A DNA stretch of 60,623 bases. It comes from Klebsormidium nitens. Taxonomy: Eukaryota; Streptophyta; Klebsormidiophyceae; Klebsormidiales; Klebsormidiaceae. Positions 39,041 through 51,942 of this stretch are shown piece by piece (position 1 is the stretch's first letter; every line of letters starts with the position of its first letter). The notes under the pieces are model-generated. The model was not told the DNA's origin. It did no database searches and worked only from the letters and a program-made list of their open reading frames with translations. Both the position numbers and the translations under genes were made by a program. The stretch spans positions 1-60,623 of the forward strand of contig DF237485.1 in assembly GCA_000708835.1 (NCBI GenBank), given 5' to 3'.

Positions 39041-39739
39041 ATGCAAGGCCAGAGAGCGCTGGTAACAAAAGGGTTTGGGGACCGGGTTACGAGTCGTCAA
39101 AGGGGTCCGGAAGGGCAGGGGAGGCAGCGGCACACGAAGAGATTGATCGGTTGCAGAAACGGGTTAAGGACAAACTCGCGCAATGCGCAGTGGGAGTCGC
39201 GGTTTGAGCGTGAGGCGGGGAACGGGCGCAAGCGCAATTTGTACAGTGTGAATAAGCCCGATGAGAGCTCGGTGCCCCGCGCGCGCACCTCCGGAACAAG
39301 TATTCACACCGGGGGTGCTTCGTCTGTGAATAATGCCAGCCTGCCTAGTAGCTCAGCCATTGTTAATAGCCTAGGTTTAGAATCTCGGTCTAGCCAGTCA
39401 GATTTAGGCGCAGAAGGTAAAGGGGATCCGGAAAGCGGAAGCAAAAGGGTATCGGCAAACGGAACCGGAGCAGCACCAGGACCGGACTCAAGCGGGAGAG
39501 AAACGGACGATTCTGTGGGCGGCCTTTGGGCTATTGAAGATCCGACAACCGGGAGAGTGAACTGGGCGCTTCGTACGTACCGTGGCGAGTCAACTAGGTA
39601 TACGTCGAGAACGGTGTACCTCCGCACTCCACCACAAAAACGAAGGAAAGACATGCTATCTAAGGTACCTTCAGGTGATCAAAAATCTCAAGGTGTCGAC
39701 CTGGCAGAAGCCGTGAAGGCTCAACCGAAACAAGAGTAG
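39041..39739 (+). CDS. Unrecognised orphan ORF, low-complexity basic protein
   Basis: 232 aa from the ATG at 39041, no intron needed. Rich in Ser, Arg, Gly and Pro. The C-terminal 80 residues are less repetitive (GGLWAIEDPTTGRVNW; RTVYLRTPP). It ends 228 bp from the 3' end of FAM91, converging on it. Possibly a lineage-specific gene or a remnant of a retroelement Gag; nothing decides between these, and it may not be expressed. An antisense frame (39304-39654) is also open, so coding status is uncertain. Confidence 0.25.
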   Translation: MQGQRALVTKGFGDRVTSRQRGPEGQGRQRHTKRLIGCRNGLRTNSRNAQWESRFEREAGNGRKRNLYSVNKPDESSVPRARTSGTSIHTGGASSVNNASLPSSSAIVNSLGLESRSSQSDLGAEGKGDPESGSKRVSANGTGAAPGPDSSGRETDDSVGGLWAIEDPTTGRVNWALRTYRGESTRYTSRTVYLRTPPQKRRKDMLSKVPSGDQKSQGVDLAEAVKAQPKQE

Positions 39740-39966
39740 CCGGGGCACGTCGCCAGGTGCCAGCAACTCATGTCGGTCTGAATGGCACAAAGAAAGCAAC
39801 GAGCACCATGGCAGCTCAAAGCCCATCCATGCGGAAAAACCCAAGGGGTCAGCTCTCCTTGAACAAAGTCAACAAAAAGTCGGGCCCCTTCGGACTCTCT
39901 ATTCTGCTGTTCGTGTCCTTTCATCCTCAGTCTAGTCCGCTTGCCAAGCCTCCTATAAGGTCACCT

Positions 39967-42900
39967 TCAAGCAGCAAGTGAGACACGTCTCGAAAACTCG
40001 GACTGCGCGAAGTTTGTTGACTCCGCGACTAGCGCCGCCGGCAGGCGCCCCTGAAGGCACGAGCCCAAGTCTACCGGCTGCAACTGCGCCCCGTCGAAGT
40101 ACAGATTGACGCCCGGGAGCGCCAACTCGCTGATGTCATCCTCCCCCGCCTTGACGCTCGTCCTCCTTTCTAGGGGGATCCCTCCGGTTCGCTCCAGCAG
40201 GTTCCCGGAGGACGACCACTCGCCAAACGACAGCGTCGTCGAGAAGGAACCGGCCGCGCCTCTAGTTACTGGCCTGTCCTTCTTTGACGCAAAGAACTCG
40301 TTCGCGAGTCGGCCGTTCGCCCGGTAGTCCCCGATGAACTCTCGCAGTTGCTGACGCAGAGCCCCCATGGAAGCGCGGTGCTTTTCCAGAGCCGCAGGAT
40401 CAAACAGCCGGCTCCGCACCGCCCCCTCGCACACCTTCTTACATAGCGACGTGTCAAACAGCGGCACCCCGAACTCGACGCTCTGTGGCACCCACTGCGC
40501 TACTGGCACTTTCACTTCCCCCAGGCCCGAGGGCCTGTTCACACCGGTGCTGGAGGGGTCGTTCTCACTCGGACTTGAGGGCTGCTCCACACCCGGACTT
40601 GAGAACGTATTCACACCAGCCGCGGAAGCGCCCGCTGGAGGGGGTGTGAATTGCACCATCCGGATGTAGCCCAGCGTCCCCAGGTGCAGATCGTGCACCA
40701 CCCGCCGTAATGCGAGCTCCTTGTGCAGCCGCGCAAACGGGTCCGCCGCTGACGTCACCTCCGGCGCCGCCTCTGACGTCAGCAGGTCGCCAACGGCCTC
40801 CTCGGGGAGGGGGAGCGGGACGTCCGCGGTTTCGAGACCCCCCTCGCCGAGCGGCTGAACGAGCACCGCCGAGAACTTTAGTAGGGTGTTAAGCGCGTGG
40901 AGAAGCAGCCCCCCCTCGACGACGGATCCCTCGCCGCCGCGCCCGCCGACGCCGCCGACGCCCAGCCCGTCCCAGGCCCAGATCGCGGCGCGCTGCGTGC
41001 GATTCAGTTGGGGGGGGAGGACGCGCAGGCGTTGCCCGCGAACTAGAGCGAGGGTCGGAGGGCCAGACTGGGCGACGGAGTAGAGGAGGAGTTTCATCCA
41101 GGGCGTACACGCAGCGGGGGTGGGGGGGCCGAAGTGAACGGGACCGGAGCCGTCCGAGGAGAGGGGGGGGGAGGAGGCCAGGGGGACCATGGAGACGAGC
41201 ACTGCGTAGTCGCGTTTTAGGATCTGTGGGCGGAGAGGAGGGGGTTTCTAGCTCAGTGACTGCAGAGGGGATCAGGAGGACTGAAACATGTCAATGTGCG
41301 AGGACGGAATTTTAAATTCACTTTTTGATTCACATCTGGAATCCTTTGCAAAAGAAACAGAGCAAGTCAATCGACTCGAGCGTTCTTCGTTCTCTTCTTT
41401 GAAGATTGAGAAGCCGAAAGAAAGAAACGTGGTACTCTGGATGCGGAACCAAAGTGATCCAGCATTTCAAGGGGCATCCGTGACGAAGTGCATAGTAACG
41501 GGAATATGAGAGCCACACATCGGCGGTTTAAATGTGATTTACCATGGCGAACGAGGTGACACAGCGGAGGTCAGCAATCCGAAGCATTGCAGAAACAATC
41601 GCAAAAAAGGGCGTGAAATCGCTTAACGTCGGACAAACTGAGCCGGAAGTTCAAAACTTAGACGACGATCCTCCTCGAAACGTTTGCTCGAAGTGAGCAG
41701 GTTTGCTTAGGGTACGGAATCCCTTCGCGCTAGCCATGATCTTGCCGGCTGCTGTGAAGCAACGTCGCGGCCACATCTTCCGTGAAAAAGCCCGACCAGA
41801 GAGAGAATGTAGAGTCCGCTAACCACCAAAAGCCCTATCCGACCGGCACCAAAAGAGTCCCGCACGCTATATTTCCAGGCACTTTGCTGACTCACCTGCT
41901 GCACGATGCTCGGCTGCAGGCTGGCCAGACTCTCCAACCGCAGCACGTCCACGTAGCACCGCAGCCGCTTGCTCAGCTTGCTCGTCAACCGGGGGCTCCG
42001 GGGGGTCCCCGCCCGGGGCGTGCTGTGCTGGCTGTCGTCCCCCCCGGGAGCGGGCGACACCACCAGGGGGAACCCCCTCGCGTCTCTGCCTGCCGGGCTG
42101 CCCGGTGTCAACGGCCGTTGCTCGGTTACGCCGTCTGCGGCGAACCAGCTGGAAGCGTCTGTTTGACGGAGGCTCAGTTTTGGGTCAGAGCTCGAGAGGT
42201 CCGGTTCCCCCTCCGGTAAGGGACTCAGTTCCGGGATTGTCCCGGTTGCCGCACTCGCGCCTGGCTCTGCAAGGTTCGCCGCTGGCCGTGCATCGGCCGC
42301 CTGGAACTCCTTCCAGTCTTCGTCATCCGAACCAAACCCCTTGGCGCCTCCGCTTTCTGTAGCGCCGTCCCCTGCCGCTGCACGTCCGTCAAACTCTCCG
42401 GACGGTTTCACACCTCCTCGCTTTTCACTCTCCCCTAACGGCGCCTCAGCCGCGCCACCCCCCCCTAGTTGCCCCTCAACCGTACCCCCCGGGGAAGAGT
42501 CCGGCGACGCTTCCCCCGCATTAGCTTCTGCGCCGCCAACGCTCAATCTCCTCTCCGCCTCCAGATTCAGCAAGTCCCCGATCCCCAGCCCGTTCCTCGA
42601 CGCAGTCGCTTGCGGCGAGTTGGTCGCGGAGCCGTTCGGCGCGGTCAGCCCCCCGGAGCGCAGGGTTTGCAGCACGACGCGCAGGCTGAAGGCGTGGTCC
42701 GCAAAGCGCTGCAGCTCGCCCTCAAGGCGCGTGCCCTCGACGGACGCGAGGTCGTCCACAATGTCGGCGACATTGCCGTCGTTCAGCTTGCCGGCCTCGA
42801 ACAGCGTCACTGCGTGGCGTTTCAGACCTGGGGGAAGCAGATTCGGGTAAGCGGATTGAGATAACTTGAGGTTTCAGGAACTGCAGGGCTTTGGACTGGA

Positions 42901-45900
42901 CTCGGTCTTTCGGCCGTCGTTCAGCTTGCTGGCCCCGGACAGCATAACGCGTGGCGCTTCAGAGTTGAATCTGATGAAAACATGCTCTGTGACCTGACAG
43001 ATCAGAGCTGACATCAGCGCCTTGATGACAGGACACGTCGATCGAAAGCTAGCGCTTCTTGTAGTCTGCCGGCCTCAACAGGCGTCCTGCGCTTCGCTTC
43101 GGCCTGCGAGAATCTCTCACGAGGTAAAGATGTTGCTGCGCTTGGGACGATTTGTGACGTTTCAGTCTCATAGGCAGCATTGCCTTGGCAAGAATTTGAC
43201 CCACTGCTTTGACACCTCTTGGCAACTAGTACAGCGGCCTGACGATGACACCAGATAATTGAACCCTGATGTCACGGCGCTTGCAGCCAGGACATCCCGC
43301 CTTCCCAACATGAAGCTCAACAATGCACAACGATCACGCGATGGACATCCGATTGTAGGACATCCTCATGAGATGTAACCTAACTCACCTGGTGAGAGGG
43401 ACCCCATCATGAGATATGACGTCAGATTCGCGTCCACCAGCAGCGCAAAGCGATTCACCGGCGCCTTCCCTGGCTCCGCGGCCGCAGCCGCGGCCGCCTC
43501 TGCCTCGGTCCCCAAACCCTCCGAATCCTCGCCTTCTTCGTCGGCTCCGTCCTCTTCGAGCGCGCCATCTCCTTCCTCTTCCGTCAGCTCGATCGCGCCC
43601 TTGCCGAAGAGGTAACTAGGGTCGAGGATCTTTTTGGCGAAACCGAGGCGGCAGGCAATTGACACGGCGGCTTCGAGACGCTTCGGGTTGGATTGGAGGG
43701 TGGCGGCGAGCTCAGCTACGGTTGCGCGCTCGCTTGAGGCGACGAAGACATTGTACAGGAGCCTGAACGAGGGAGTAGAATCTTGTCAGCAAGACGACGG
43801 GAAGAATATGATATACCTGCAGAGAAGAATATCGATAGCAAGCTACGTTGAGGAGACGTAACTTGACAATTGCGGGTAGAAGCACACTTGAAAGGTCATG
43901 TTTTGATCCGGATCCTTCACAGAGCCTGCACATTCAGCGAGCTTCGAAAAAATGCACATGATCCAGTGACCGGCACCATGAAACAGACTTTTCATTGACA
44001 AAATTACCAGGAGATTGCGCATTCGCAGCCATGAGCACGTTCCTCCAGGTGCCAATTTAAGCATTAGCTTTATCCTGGTGCTCGACAAGAACACACGATT
44101 GGCAAGCCCCATCTTAGAAGGCGGAAAGCGGCGCAGCTCACTCTTCCATAGGGTCCTCGTACGACTGGTCCCGGTTCGAGACGAAGCCTTCAAGAGAGGA
44201 GACTGCAGCAAACAATAACGTCAGGATGCATCTCGAATGGGAAGGAGTTGTCGCAACAACCTTCGCCGTCAAGTGCGTCTGCACTTTCGGAGGGGTCAAA
44301 GAGGGACTCCACCTGCCGCACTGTCTTACAAGACCCAAAACTGGACGACAGTCCTTCTTGGCCGTAGACTCTGCTTTAGAAGTCTTCCGCAGTTGTTCCA
44401 TGGACAACCACCTCTCCACATGAGCGAAAACGCAGGAGGATGCATTTCGTGAAGAATCATGATTCCGAGTATCGGCTAGCAGGCAAAAGGCGCCACAACC
44501 AACAATGGTATGGCAGAAAACGCTTAAGATAGCAGCACAGGGGTTGACGGAGCTCAGAGGAGACGCACTTGAGAATCGGTCGTCGCTGTAGACTGGCACA
44601 TCAAAGTAGACAAGGCCCCTTCTAGTCAACGACCGCACAAGCTCCAGGTCAACTTCTGCCGCCATATTGTTGTGCTCCTTGGCAATGCGGTCCACCAGAG
44701 TGACCTCATCAGGCGTCAGCTTCTGGATATGAGTGAGGACAATGACGTCAGCAAACAGAGGAATGGAAACAAACTCAGACAACTGCCCGAGAGAAATGTT
44801 GCGGAGAGAGGTCTTTTAAATAGATAGAAAGAAGGGAGTGATTGCATAGGCAGGAAACGCTTGCCACGTGCGACCGGTCTGCACGAGATTGCAGCTTTCC
44901 CTGGTTGGGACGGCAAATGCTTCTGATGGAGACGAAAGCCTTTTGCGACGAACATCTTCGAAGAGGATACCGAGGGAGATGAGCTGATTAGGGCTTTGCG
45001 GGAGATGCTGCTTCACTCAAAGCAGGCAGCTTCGAGTCACCAACAAAGGCGCGCACTGTGTGATGGAAAAACAGTGACAGCTTAACAACGCAAGTTTGTC
45101 CTAGTTGCTTTCACCGAATCTAGTTCGACTTCTGTGACAATCACATGAAACGAGGCATGTCGAGAGACATCCAAAAACGGACGCCTTACCCTGTACTCTT
45201 CCAGGGACAGATTGACCACCGAGACGAGCCACCATGGCTGCACCTCAAAGTCCCGCGGTTGCTCGGGAAGATACTCCTTAGCAATCGCCTTGTTCAGCTT
45301 CCACATCAACTTCTGCACAAGCTTTCTAGAGAGATCAGCATTGGTGACTGCCCCTGAAATGAGAGCGACCTAGCCGAAATCAAAAACAGGGGTGTGCGGT
45401 TTGTCCAACTCTGGACGTTTGAAAGTTTCTCAAAGCACTTCGAACGCTCCTTAAAAGGCTTCTTATTAACGACCACACATCGATTGTGACATTACGGAGT
45501 CTGTTCCATTTTTATCCTCAGAATGTGTGCGGCAGTTTGAGACTCCTGATAGTTGAGGTACCGTGGAGAAGACACGGTCAGGAAGTATGCCCCGCCATGC
45601 ACACTTTCTGATTCCTCGTTGAAGACAGCCAGATCCTTCTTTGTTCCTACGGATGATTCAGAAGCTGTCCTGGTATTTACCAAGTACAAAGCTTGTAATG
45701 CTACTCTCACCTTGCCCCGGCACTTGTTCATGATGTCTATAAACTCATTGCGGCCTATGCCCGTGGTCCTCAGAGCATCCGCTGCCGCAAAGTTTGGAAT
45801 GCTGTCGTAGGACTTCTCTGCGATGCAATCGAAAAGAAACGGGTTTCAGAACTTGACAGTCTGTCACTGCAAGCTCCTTTCCAGCTTAGACAGCTACGTT

Positions 45901-46810
45901 TCAGACCACAGGACCTCTAAGGTTGCTGGATCAACCAACTCCTTCAGCTGCATTCGACATTTCTCAGCAACTGAAGGGTGGAGCCTATCAATCTTAAGCG
46001 GCCAGATACTTACCACTCCTCAAAACTTCAAAGAGCACGTCACAGTAATATCTAAATGGCGTGACCCGTAGAATCCGGCAGATAACATCAGCGAGGTGGT
46101 ACGGGAACAGCTGCAGCAGTGAACAATGAAAAGTCAGTTGTGACATTCGTCCCTTGATCATGCAAGCCAAATCAATACATTTGTTCCTGGCAACGTAGGC
46201 TCAATGCCTCAAAGAATTACTCTTGGTTCAAACTTCGAACAAATCCACCACTCCAACAGACATGCTTGCTTCTTGTTCCGAATCAAGGTTCCACCACCAG
46301 GCAGGTATCCTGAAATTGTGCTGAGTCTGCTAAAACTGAAGATACAGGGGACTGATTTGCGCATGAAATGCAACTCCTGCTTCAAGCATCTCACCGCCAG
46401 ACTCTTCCGTGTGTATCGGATGAGGTCCTCATAGTATTCCATCTCCTTGCAGGCGGACTTTGCGTGGCACTCTGACCATCTGTACCGCTTCCGTATGCAG
46501 TAGTCTTTGATCCTGCCAGACGAGGACAGGTGGTCAGAGAAGTGCTTCAATTCTGAAACAAAAAATTTGCAAGACTCAGAAGCAGACTGGCAAATCAACA
46601 GTCAAAGACCCTGTGGGGCATGGTCAGTCAATTGGTCTGTGGCTTTCTTGTCACTGATCAAACGCACTTGATGAAGCTCACCTTGCATTCCACTCATTTT
46701 GTCCACCGATGAAAACCTTCAACCTTTTTGATAGTTTCTCCCAGGGAATCTCCTCCTCAATTGCCGTGAAAATGGCGGTCTCTTCCGTGGTTGCAGAGTT
46801 CCGCTCCATC
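39967..46810 (-). CDS. FAM91: FAM91 trafficking protein, ten exons, one-base frameshift in exon 1
   Basis: Exons: 46810-46682, 46512-46395, 46110-46014, 45817-45711, 45312-45190, 44722-44569, 44202-44142, 43762-43389, 42827-41896, 41223-39967. Beyond exon 1 all phases join to one frame of about 1116 aa total. Recognised blocks: [20 protein letters not shown] plus [56 protein letters not shown], and [17 protein letters not shown]91 proteins act with WDR11-type partners in trans-Golgi/endosome vesicle tethering. A four-C run at 46740-46743 shifts the frame between MERNSA...EEEIPW and EKLSKRLK, which otherwise match the family start. Exon 9 has a long acidic, Ser/Pro/Gly-rich insert. A decayed copy of the last exon lies at 30198-31530. 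Confidence 0.88.
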
Positions 46811-47730
46811 TTTTGCCAAGGTGGCTATCAGATGGCCACTGGTACCTCTTTGATCTGATCAAACCACCAGGACAGGGGTACTCTTACATAGGAGGGGTTT
46901 ACAAAAGGTGAGCTATTGTCCACATTGCAAGAGCCAGGGTTTCTTCACAGCTGCTAGATTCCTTTCCACAGTTGCGGACAGCTCTCCCCCGTACTCGAGT
47001 CATCAACAAAGCAAAGTGTGTCCACTGCATCCATCATCGACCACTAGGATCAGGGAGGAGGCTCAAAGCCCTGATCGCCCAGCATATGCATTGTAAGAAC
47101 GCCACCCCTCGCCTAAGGCTACGGCTGCGCACAGCTGAGCACAGCTCATTGCTCTGAGAATCCTGAGAGCTGCCCCAATGTGAAGACTGAAGTTGAGGCT
47201 ACGTAGAGAGGTATTTTGGAGGAGATCCAATTTTAGGGTTTCGCTACTTTTGCAAGGCCCTGTTCTCGCTTCTCCTCGACATGAGTCTCCGGTGTCGCTA
47301 CGGAGCGGAAGAGCACGTTCACCATGACGAGGCCTCAAGAACTAGCTTCGTTGAATGCTTCCAAGGAAGGAAGAAATCTTCATCTGATTCTGAGCTCGGC
47401 ATTCTCCAATCCTATCCTAGCTATCAAGTGTACTGTGTGAGTATGTAGCTAAATATACTAGTAGCTTCGCCTTTGGTCTCTTTGGTCGCCCTTCGCTTAG
47501 TGGACTTTTAGAGACATAGATACTGGACGTTTGTGACGCATTAGAAGGGAAGGAAGAATGTGCGAAAGCTGACTTCGACCTAAAAGCTCCAGCTATTCAG
47601 CAGCGACGTGTCATTGCTGGCGTCGGGTGCCAGTGCTTTCAAGTTTGTTTGGTATCTTCAAATATAAGACAAAAGGTGGCATTGCACTTCGGCTGCTTGC
47701 TTCACTGTTGGTGTTGCACAATTGTCCAGT
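46811..47730. promoter_or_regulatory. Divergent intergenic region between FAM91 and PUX2-like gene
   Basis: 920 bp between opposed start codons. It presumably holds both promoters and 5' leaders. No specific motif or other gene identified. Confidence 0.5.
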
Positions 47731-50700
47731 ATGGACGATCTTGGAAAGAAGCTGAAGAGTCTTAGCAACCCGTTCAAGACAAAGTTCAAGGGGCAGGGTC
47801 AGAAGCTGGGGGGGGGTGATGACGACGGGGAGGCTGCCAAGCCAAAAGCGCCAGGAGGAGTGCCTCGCACCGGCCCCGCTGCAGCAAGGAATCTTTTGAA
47901 CCAGAGGTTGCAACAGGTGAGTGCAAAATTCTTCTGCACAATCTGCACGGTTTGACGATGCAAGCAATGCGAGTTTTGTATTTGGATCATGTATCCATCT
48001 TGTCATCATTCTTTAATGGGGTTGTTGATGGCGCTTAGGGTCTTTTTGCAGCCCTCTTGTCAAAGAAGTGGTGTATTCCATAACTTGCTTGTGGTCGTTG
48101 CTTCATCCCAAAAGGTTGTATGGAAGTTTCTACCTGAATAGAATCATGTGAGAGTAGGTCTTGTCTCAAGGCTTGGTTCACCTTATAACTAGTATGATTT
48201 CTTATGCCTACATTTCTGAGAAAGTTACGCCCTGAGAGGTTTGCCTTCAATGTCTGCTCTCAAGGGTTGGCCCGTACAGTGAACGCAGTGCAGATGCCAA
48301 TGTTGCTTCTGAGGCTGTCCGCTGGTTGCATTCGGCATCCCAGAGAACCGCCACACTTGAATTGATCTTCTGTTTCTTTTTTAAGCAGATGAAGGGCGTC
48401 TAAAAGGTTATCACATCTCGATTCGTTTTGCCTGTTGCATTCAGGAGGAGCTTCTCAAGCGCCAGGAGCAAGAGCGCCGTGAACTTCAACGCCAGAGATG
48501 GGCTCAAGACAATGGTGCAGGCCCAACGCTGTCCCAGGTAATTGATGCGATGATGAACAATCTTAGCAGTATGATCCGTCTTCTATCCCAGCCGAGTCAT
48601 GTGCCGCCATCCTTAACTCCAAGGAAGTTTGTCTGGATGTTATGCCCGCCGTTCTTTTAGCATTTTCCTGAACCATTCTGCTAAGCAAGATACTCATTTT
48701 GAGAGCTGATTCACCAAAAGGTTGCTGATGAGGAAATAGGGTCATTCACCAACCCCCTGCTGAGAGCCTCTTCTTACGCGGTCTCTGTGTGCTTTGCAGG
48801 ACCCTCAGTCACAACCAGGCCCGTCAACCCAAGCCAGAGCTCAAATTCCCCCCGCCCCCAGTCCGACAAGCTCTTCTCCCAAACTCCCCGCTCAGAGTCC
48901 CCGGTCAGAGTCAGGTCTTCCGAGCCCAACAAATAAGTCCCCGCAACCCTCCAGTACTACCACCAGCAAAAAGGAAGCCCCTCCAACTGACTTTGACCCG
49001 TTCAAGCCGTTCATGGGGTCAGGACGTGCGCTGGAGGCAAGGGCGGGCCCGGGAGAAGAGAGCAGCACGAGCGGGAATGCCATGGACATTGACGCACAGG
49101 CAGGGGCTGACGAGCTTCATACTGCGGTCGGACTGCTAGTGTCAGACCCCTCGTCACGTCCGGCGACGGAGATCCTCTCCCGGCTGCTGGGGAACATCGT
49201 CGCAAACCCGTCGAATGAGAAGTTCCGGAGAGTGCGGTTAAGTAACCCCAAGATTGCGGAGACGGTCGGAAAGGCGCCCGGCGGGATTGATCTACTGCAG
49301 GCAGTCGGGTTTGAGATTCGAGAAGAAGAGGATGCGGATGGGAAGAAGGAGCCGTGGGCGGTTCTGGGGAGTGCGTCGCCTGAGGTGCTGGAAGGGGTTA
49401 AGTCGGGGTTGGACTTGTTGGACCGGGGGTTAGCAAGCCAACCAATCCGGATTACACCAGGAAGTCTGGTTAAGAAGCCGGAGGTTCTGGAGCAGGAGAG
49501 GCTGAGAGCGGAGCAGGAACGAGCCCAGCGTAAACAAGAGCCGGAAGTTGTGAAACCGCTGGATCGGCAGGTGAGAACCGGACTTGCTAGCATCCTCACT
49601 GCAACAAGGGGTTCCTCTTCTTGGACCACTTTATCTGATGAAACCGTTCTCTGCCGACCTGGAGACGTTGTCTCGGCCTTACATGCAACCGACCACTGTG
49701 GGATCTTCCTTTTACGAAATTGTTTGAGAACAAGGGCATTCCCTTGCACCGAGATTGGTCCAAAACCTCTGTTCGCTTTCGGCTTGCTCTTTGAAACAAA
49801 CAAAGCGTAATACGGTATGGAAAATCATGAACAACGCCAACCAGCATCAATCGCCTTCAGGTCGATACTCTCTTGTAGTCGTGGTTGCTGGACCGGTTGT
49901 GCGGATATCAGAGTGATGGACATGCTTGACATTCGCTTCAAGCTCTATCCAATCTCCTTTTGTCTGTGATTGGACGAGTCCTGTGGCAAAATCCGGTTGG
50001 CCTGTTCCAAAAGTAGATTTTCATCGACACAAGTTTAATGACCGAACTTTGTGTTCACCGTTCAGGAACAGAAGTCAAAGAGTCACAACCCTGCTTCTGT
50101 GCACTTTACAAATGCTTCGAGGCAAAAATCCGTTGCAGCTTACTCGGCGTGTGGTTTTAGACATGCATATCTGTCCCTTTCCATGCAGTTGAAGGTTTTC
50201 CTCCCCGCCTCGGAGAACACAGCCGCCCGCATCGAGGTGCCGGACACCTTCTACAAGCTGAGCCCGTCCGAAGTCCGTGCGGAAGCCGCGGCGCGCAAGA
50301 AAGCTCTGGAGAACTCGCAGCTGCTCATACCGAAGTCGTTCCGCGAGAAGCAAGCGCAACAAGCGCGGGAGAATTTCAAGGCCGCGATGATCCGGGTCCA
50401 GTTCCCAGACGGCATGGTGCTGCAGGGCGTGTTCTCACCGATGGAGGCCACGACTGCGATCTATGAGGTGAGTGGCGCGGATTGATTCTTTGTTGGTCGC
50501 ACTGCCGTGCCGGCAACCGACGTCGGCTCGGGTGCTTATGACGTTCGAGAAAGGTGGTGTCGGTAGGAGACCCCTGCTCACCGCTGCGGCTTGATTATTT
50601 TGCAGTCGTTTCTGAGTCCGCTGTCTATTGCGACAGTCTTGTCCGCTTCGACTGGTACACCAAAGATGGATTGCAGGAATGTCATAGCCTTGCTCTTCTC

Positions 50701-50991
50701 TATTACCTTCTTGAAGGTTCTGATTACAGAAATTGATGTTCGTTCTGCATTGTGCAGTTTGTTGCGGAGGCCTTGAAGAATCCCGCTCAGACCTTCCACC
50801 TCGTCTACTCATATCCGACCAAGAATCCGATCATCCCTGCGGTTCCCAATGCTCCCGGGTCGAAGGTCCCTTCTCTTCTGGATGCGGACCTCGTCCCTTC
50901 CGGACTTGTCAAGTACCGAGGCCTGGATAATGACACGACTCCATTCGTCGGGTTACGAGATGACCTTGTGTTGTCGGCCTCGTCACTTTAG
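47731..50991 (+). CDS. PUX2: Plant UBX domain-containing protein 2-like (PUX2), CDC48 cofactor, five exons
   Basis: Exons: 47731-47916, 48445-48537, 48800-49570, 50189-50467, 50758-50991. All introns are phase 0; 520 aa. The N-terminus (MDDLGKKLKSLSNPFKTKFK) and Pro/Ser linker precede a PUG/PUB domain (residues about 195-265, with SNPKIAETV and GGIDLLQAVGFE). A helical region with LLIPKSFREKQAQQAREN leads to a C-terminal UBX domain with IRVQFPDGMVLQGVFSP. In plants and animals (UBXN6-type) these domains bind the AAA ATPase CDC48/p97. I do not see the C2H2 finger that I recall in the Arabidopsis protein. Confidence 0.88.
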
Positions 50992-51942
50992 GGAGAAAAA
51001 GTTCAGACATACCTTCGAAAGCAGTGCCAGGCGTTTTTCAGCGAGCTTGCAGAAGAAGGCTGCAATTGCTCGTTTACCCGTCCGCCTCTGACATGCAAAT
51101 ATGAAGCATGGGTGGATGGCCTTTGGTACACTCTCTGTCCTGAAAGAAAATCTCTGACGCGCAACCTTTGTATATAGCATGTTGCTTCGGATGTTCTAGC
51201 TACAGTAAACACGGCACAATGCATACAACTGTGAAGGCAGATTGTTGTAGATTATCTCATTGAGCTAATTTGCAGCTCTCTAACGACGTCAAGTTGCATC
51301 ATTGGGTATTGCTGATACCGGTCATGTGCCAAAGGTCAATGCTATGCCCATCAAATTCAACAGACCTCGTGTATCATGCAACGGGCGAACAGTAAAAGCT
51401 AACCCTTGTTCGGACTCCGCCATGGCGTGCAGACAATGGGCACAGTGGGCAGGCAGGTCAACATCAAATGCATATTTGCTAGCTATCTGACATGTGGCAG
51501 CAGCAGAAGCCTCGCTGGATTTGGATCTGGGTTAAGCATTAGAAGGCAGGATTTCGTCGAACATAGCAACCAATCAGCGTGCGGTTGTCTGCCACGTGTA
51601 CGTCCTCGGTACCAGGCCGGAGATGGCAGATACTTGGACCGTGGTTCCGGTTGGCTCCTTGGCATGCTTATTGCTGCACACCAGCACACTCCGCCTGCAA
51701 ACAACGTTCGCATTCATGAGCCGATTACAGGTGCTTCTCGCGCCATTTTAGGTGTACACCTGTTCAATGTGGGCTTCCAGTTTCCAGATCAGCGGAATGG
51801 CGTAGTGTCAGAAGTTCAAAGAAGCATTTCTTGAGGTAACATTATGTGCCCCGGTTTGCGTTTGTCCGCTCGACCTATGTGTAAAGTCACTATCCCTTGC
51901 TGCAACTTCAAGTGAGCACAATCCAGGGGCTTCTAAGCAACC
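50992..51942. other. Host intergenic DNA, probable promoter of lycopene epsilon-cyclase
   Basis: 951 bp between the PUX2-like stop and the cyclase ATG. Presumably the PUX2 3' region and the cyclase promoter and leader. No motif I can support. Confidence 0.4.

Noticed and set aside
49117-49803. Minus-strand 228-codon ORF
   Set aside because: Antisense to the PUG-domain exon of the PUX2-like gene, which is clearly coding on the plus strand.
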